7,114 nt of DNA. It comes from CAYMLQ01 sp964390795. GTDB taxonomy: Bacteria > Verrucomicrobiota > Kiritimatiellia > RFP12 > UBA1067. The stretch lies in contig CAYMLQ010000320.1 in assembly GCA_964390795.1 (NCBI GenBank), positions 1 to 7,114 on the forward strand, given 5' to 3'. Under the pieces are notes generated by a model that was not told the DNA's origin, ran no database searches, and was given only the letters and a program-made list of their open reading frames with translations. Shown piece by piece: positions 5,934-7,114 of this stretch (the stretch's first letter is position 1; each line of letters starts with the position of its first letter). The position numbers and the translations under genes are program-made.

Positions 5934-7114
5934 CGCGAAAACCTTGCGTAACCGCGTGTTGGGTTGGTCTTCTGGCTTTTTTCCCAGCGGACTTGCTCGC
6001 AGCTGAGCCTGCGCGGACGCGGCCCAACATCCTGTTCATCATCACGGACCAGCAGTTCGCCGACGCGATGAGCTGCCGCATGGGCGCCGCGCACATCAGG
6101 ACGCCGAACATGGACAGCCTGGCACGCCGGGGAGTGCTGTTCACGCGGGCCTACAGCTCGAACCCGCTCTGCGTGCCGTACCGAAACTCGGTCTTCACGG
6201 GGCGCTACCCGCACGAGCTGGGTATCACGAACAACGATCACGCGGGCGTTAAGATCGACACCGACGCGTTCCCCAGTCTGGGCACCTACTTCCGCAAGGC
6301 CGGCTACGAGGCCGCGTACAGCGGCAAATGGCACCTGACGTTCAAGCCGAAGGACGTCGCCTCGCACGGATTTGAGCTTCTGGCCAGCGCCAAGGCCAAG
6401 TCGAACCACGACGACGGCGTGACCGACGGCGCGCTCCGGTTTCTCGCGCGGCCGCACGAGAAGCCCTTTCTGCTCGTGGCAAGCTACCTGAACCCGCACA
6501 ATATCTGCGAGTGGTCGCGGCGGCTGGCGGGGCGCAAGCAGGCGCTGAACTGCGGCGAGATCGGGGAGCCTCCGCCGGACTCGCAGTTGCCGCCGGCTCC
6601 CGCGAACCTCGCGCCGCAGAAAGGCGAGCCCGACGGGCTGGCCCTCCTCCGACAGGCGTATCAGGTTGATTCCGGGCCGTTCCCTGTGGGACACTATACG
6701 GAAGCGGATTGGCGTAAGCACCGCTGGGGGTATTACCGGATGGTAGAAAAAGTGGACGCAGAGATCGGCAGGTTGCTCGCCGCGCTGCGTGGGGCCGGAC
6801 TGGAGCAGAACACGGTGGTCGTCTTCACGTCCGACCACGGCGAGTGCGCGGGCGCTCACGGCTGGAACCAGAAGACCGTTCTATACGACGAGTCGGCGAG
6901 GGTGCCGCTCATCATTGTGGCCAAGGGCTGCTCCGCCGGTTTGGCCACGGACAAGCTGGTCAACACCGGCATCGACCTGCTGCCGACGATGCTGGAGGTG
7001 TCGGGGACGGACATCCCCAGGAAGTTGCCGGGGCGCAGCCTGGTGCCGCTGCTAGCAGGAACAGGCGACGCAGGCTGGCGCGACTTTGTGGTGGTCGAGG
7101 ACAACCTCGTCCAA
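5930..7114 (+). CDS. Exported S1-type sulfatase (3' end beyond the window)
   Basis: The frame starts at GTG 5930 (overlapping the previous stop as GTGA) and stays open for 395 codons to the window end. Sulfatases are usually about 450-550 residues, so a C-terminal part is missing. Residues 1-24 form a Sec signal peptide ending near DLLA. Type I sulfatase motifs follow in order: PNILFIITDQQ (32-42; Asp40 and Gln41 as metal ligands), CVPYRNSVFTGR (81-92; Cys81 is the expected formylglycine precursor in C-x-P-x-R), GKWH (132-135), LNPHN (187-191), SDHGE (301-305; Asp302 and His303) and GWNQKTVLYDESARVPLII (311-329, with Lys315). The active site looks complete. The product should hydrolyse sulfate esters on a carbohydrate outside the cytoplasm once Cys81 is matured by an FGE or anaerobic maturase encoded elsewhere. 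Tyr84 in the CVPYR core is less usual than Ser, Ala or Thr. The exact SulfAtlas subfamily and the substrate cannot be told from this. Confidence 0.93.
   Translation, partial: MTRKPCVTACWVGLLAFFPADLLAAEPARTRPNILFIITDQQFADAMSCRMGAAHIRTPNMDSLARRGVLFTRAYSSNPLCVPYRNSVFTGRYPHELGITNNDHAGVKIDTDAFPSLGTYFRKAGYEAAYSGKWHLTFKPKDVASHGFELLASAKAKSNHDDGVTDGALRFLARPHEKPFLLVASYLNPHNICEWSRRLAGRKQALNCGEIGEPPPDSQLPPAPANLAPQKGEPDGLALLRQAYQVDSGPFPVGHYTEADWRKHRWGYYRMVEKVDAEIGRLLAALRGAGLEQNTVVVFTSDHGECAGAHGWNQKTVLYDESARVPLIIVAKGCSAGLATDKLVNTGIDLLPTMLEVSGTDIPRKLPGRSLVPLLAGTGDAGWRDFVVVEDNLVQ

Noticed and set aside
5924..6859. 311-codon open frame on the - strand opposite the sulfatase
   Set aside because: It lies over an unmistakable sulfatase reading frame. 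Its product is Arg/Val-rich with no recognisable motif.

Overview
The window is a densely packed, GC-rich bacterial segment with every credible gene on the + strand. It holds four complete CDSs, the 5' part of a fifth cut by the window end, and probably the last 22 codons of a gene entering from the left. Every complete product carries an export signal: two Sec/SPI-type signal peptides and two lipoprotein-type ones. The truncated sulfatase also starts with a signal peptide. Three things together point to the Planctomycetes-Verrucomicrobia-Chlamydiae superphylum: an autotransporter-type beta-strand-repeat protein with no C-terminal barrel, GH99/WbsX-like proteins, and an S1-type sulfatase. Kiritimatiellota (or a relative in Verrucomicrobia/Lentisphaerae) is my best guess. 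This is inference from gene content; no marker gene is present.

Layout: 2-70, 3' end of an upstream ORF. 67-2556, an 829-residue secreted protein of PATR-type beta-strand repeats with an internal duplication of about 195 residues. 2553-3719, a lipoprotein with a GH99/WbsX-like (beta/alpha) barrel. 3720-3831, the only gap between genes (112 bp). 3832-5061, a second, divergent GH99/WbsX-like protein with an ordinary signal peptide. 5058-5933, a probable lipoprotein of the xylose-isomerase-like TIM-barrel superfamily. 5930 to the window end, an exported sulfatase with a CVPYR formylglycine motif.

Four of the five gene junctions are 4-bp ATGA or GTGA stop/start overlaps, so the genes are probably co-transcribed and translationally coupled. 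The simplest reading is an operon for extracytoplasmic breakdown of a sulfated glycan. In this reading the sulfatase removes sulfate esters, the two GH99-like proteins cleave or bind glycan chains, the TIM-barrel lipoprotein acts on or recognises a released sugar, and the repeat protein provides a large beta-helical surface or matrix element. No TonB-dependent transporter, SusD, regulator or sulfatase-maturing enzyme lies in the window, and the substrate cannot be read from sequence alone. The most unusual feature is the physical coupling of a giant repeat protein to lipoprotein GH99-like genes in one overlapping operon.
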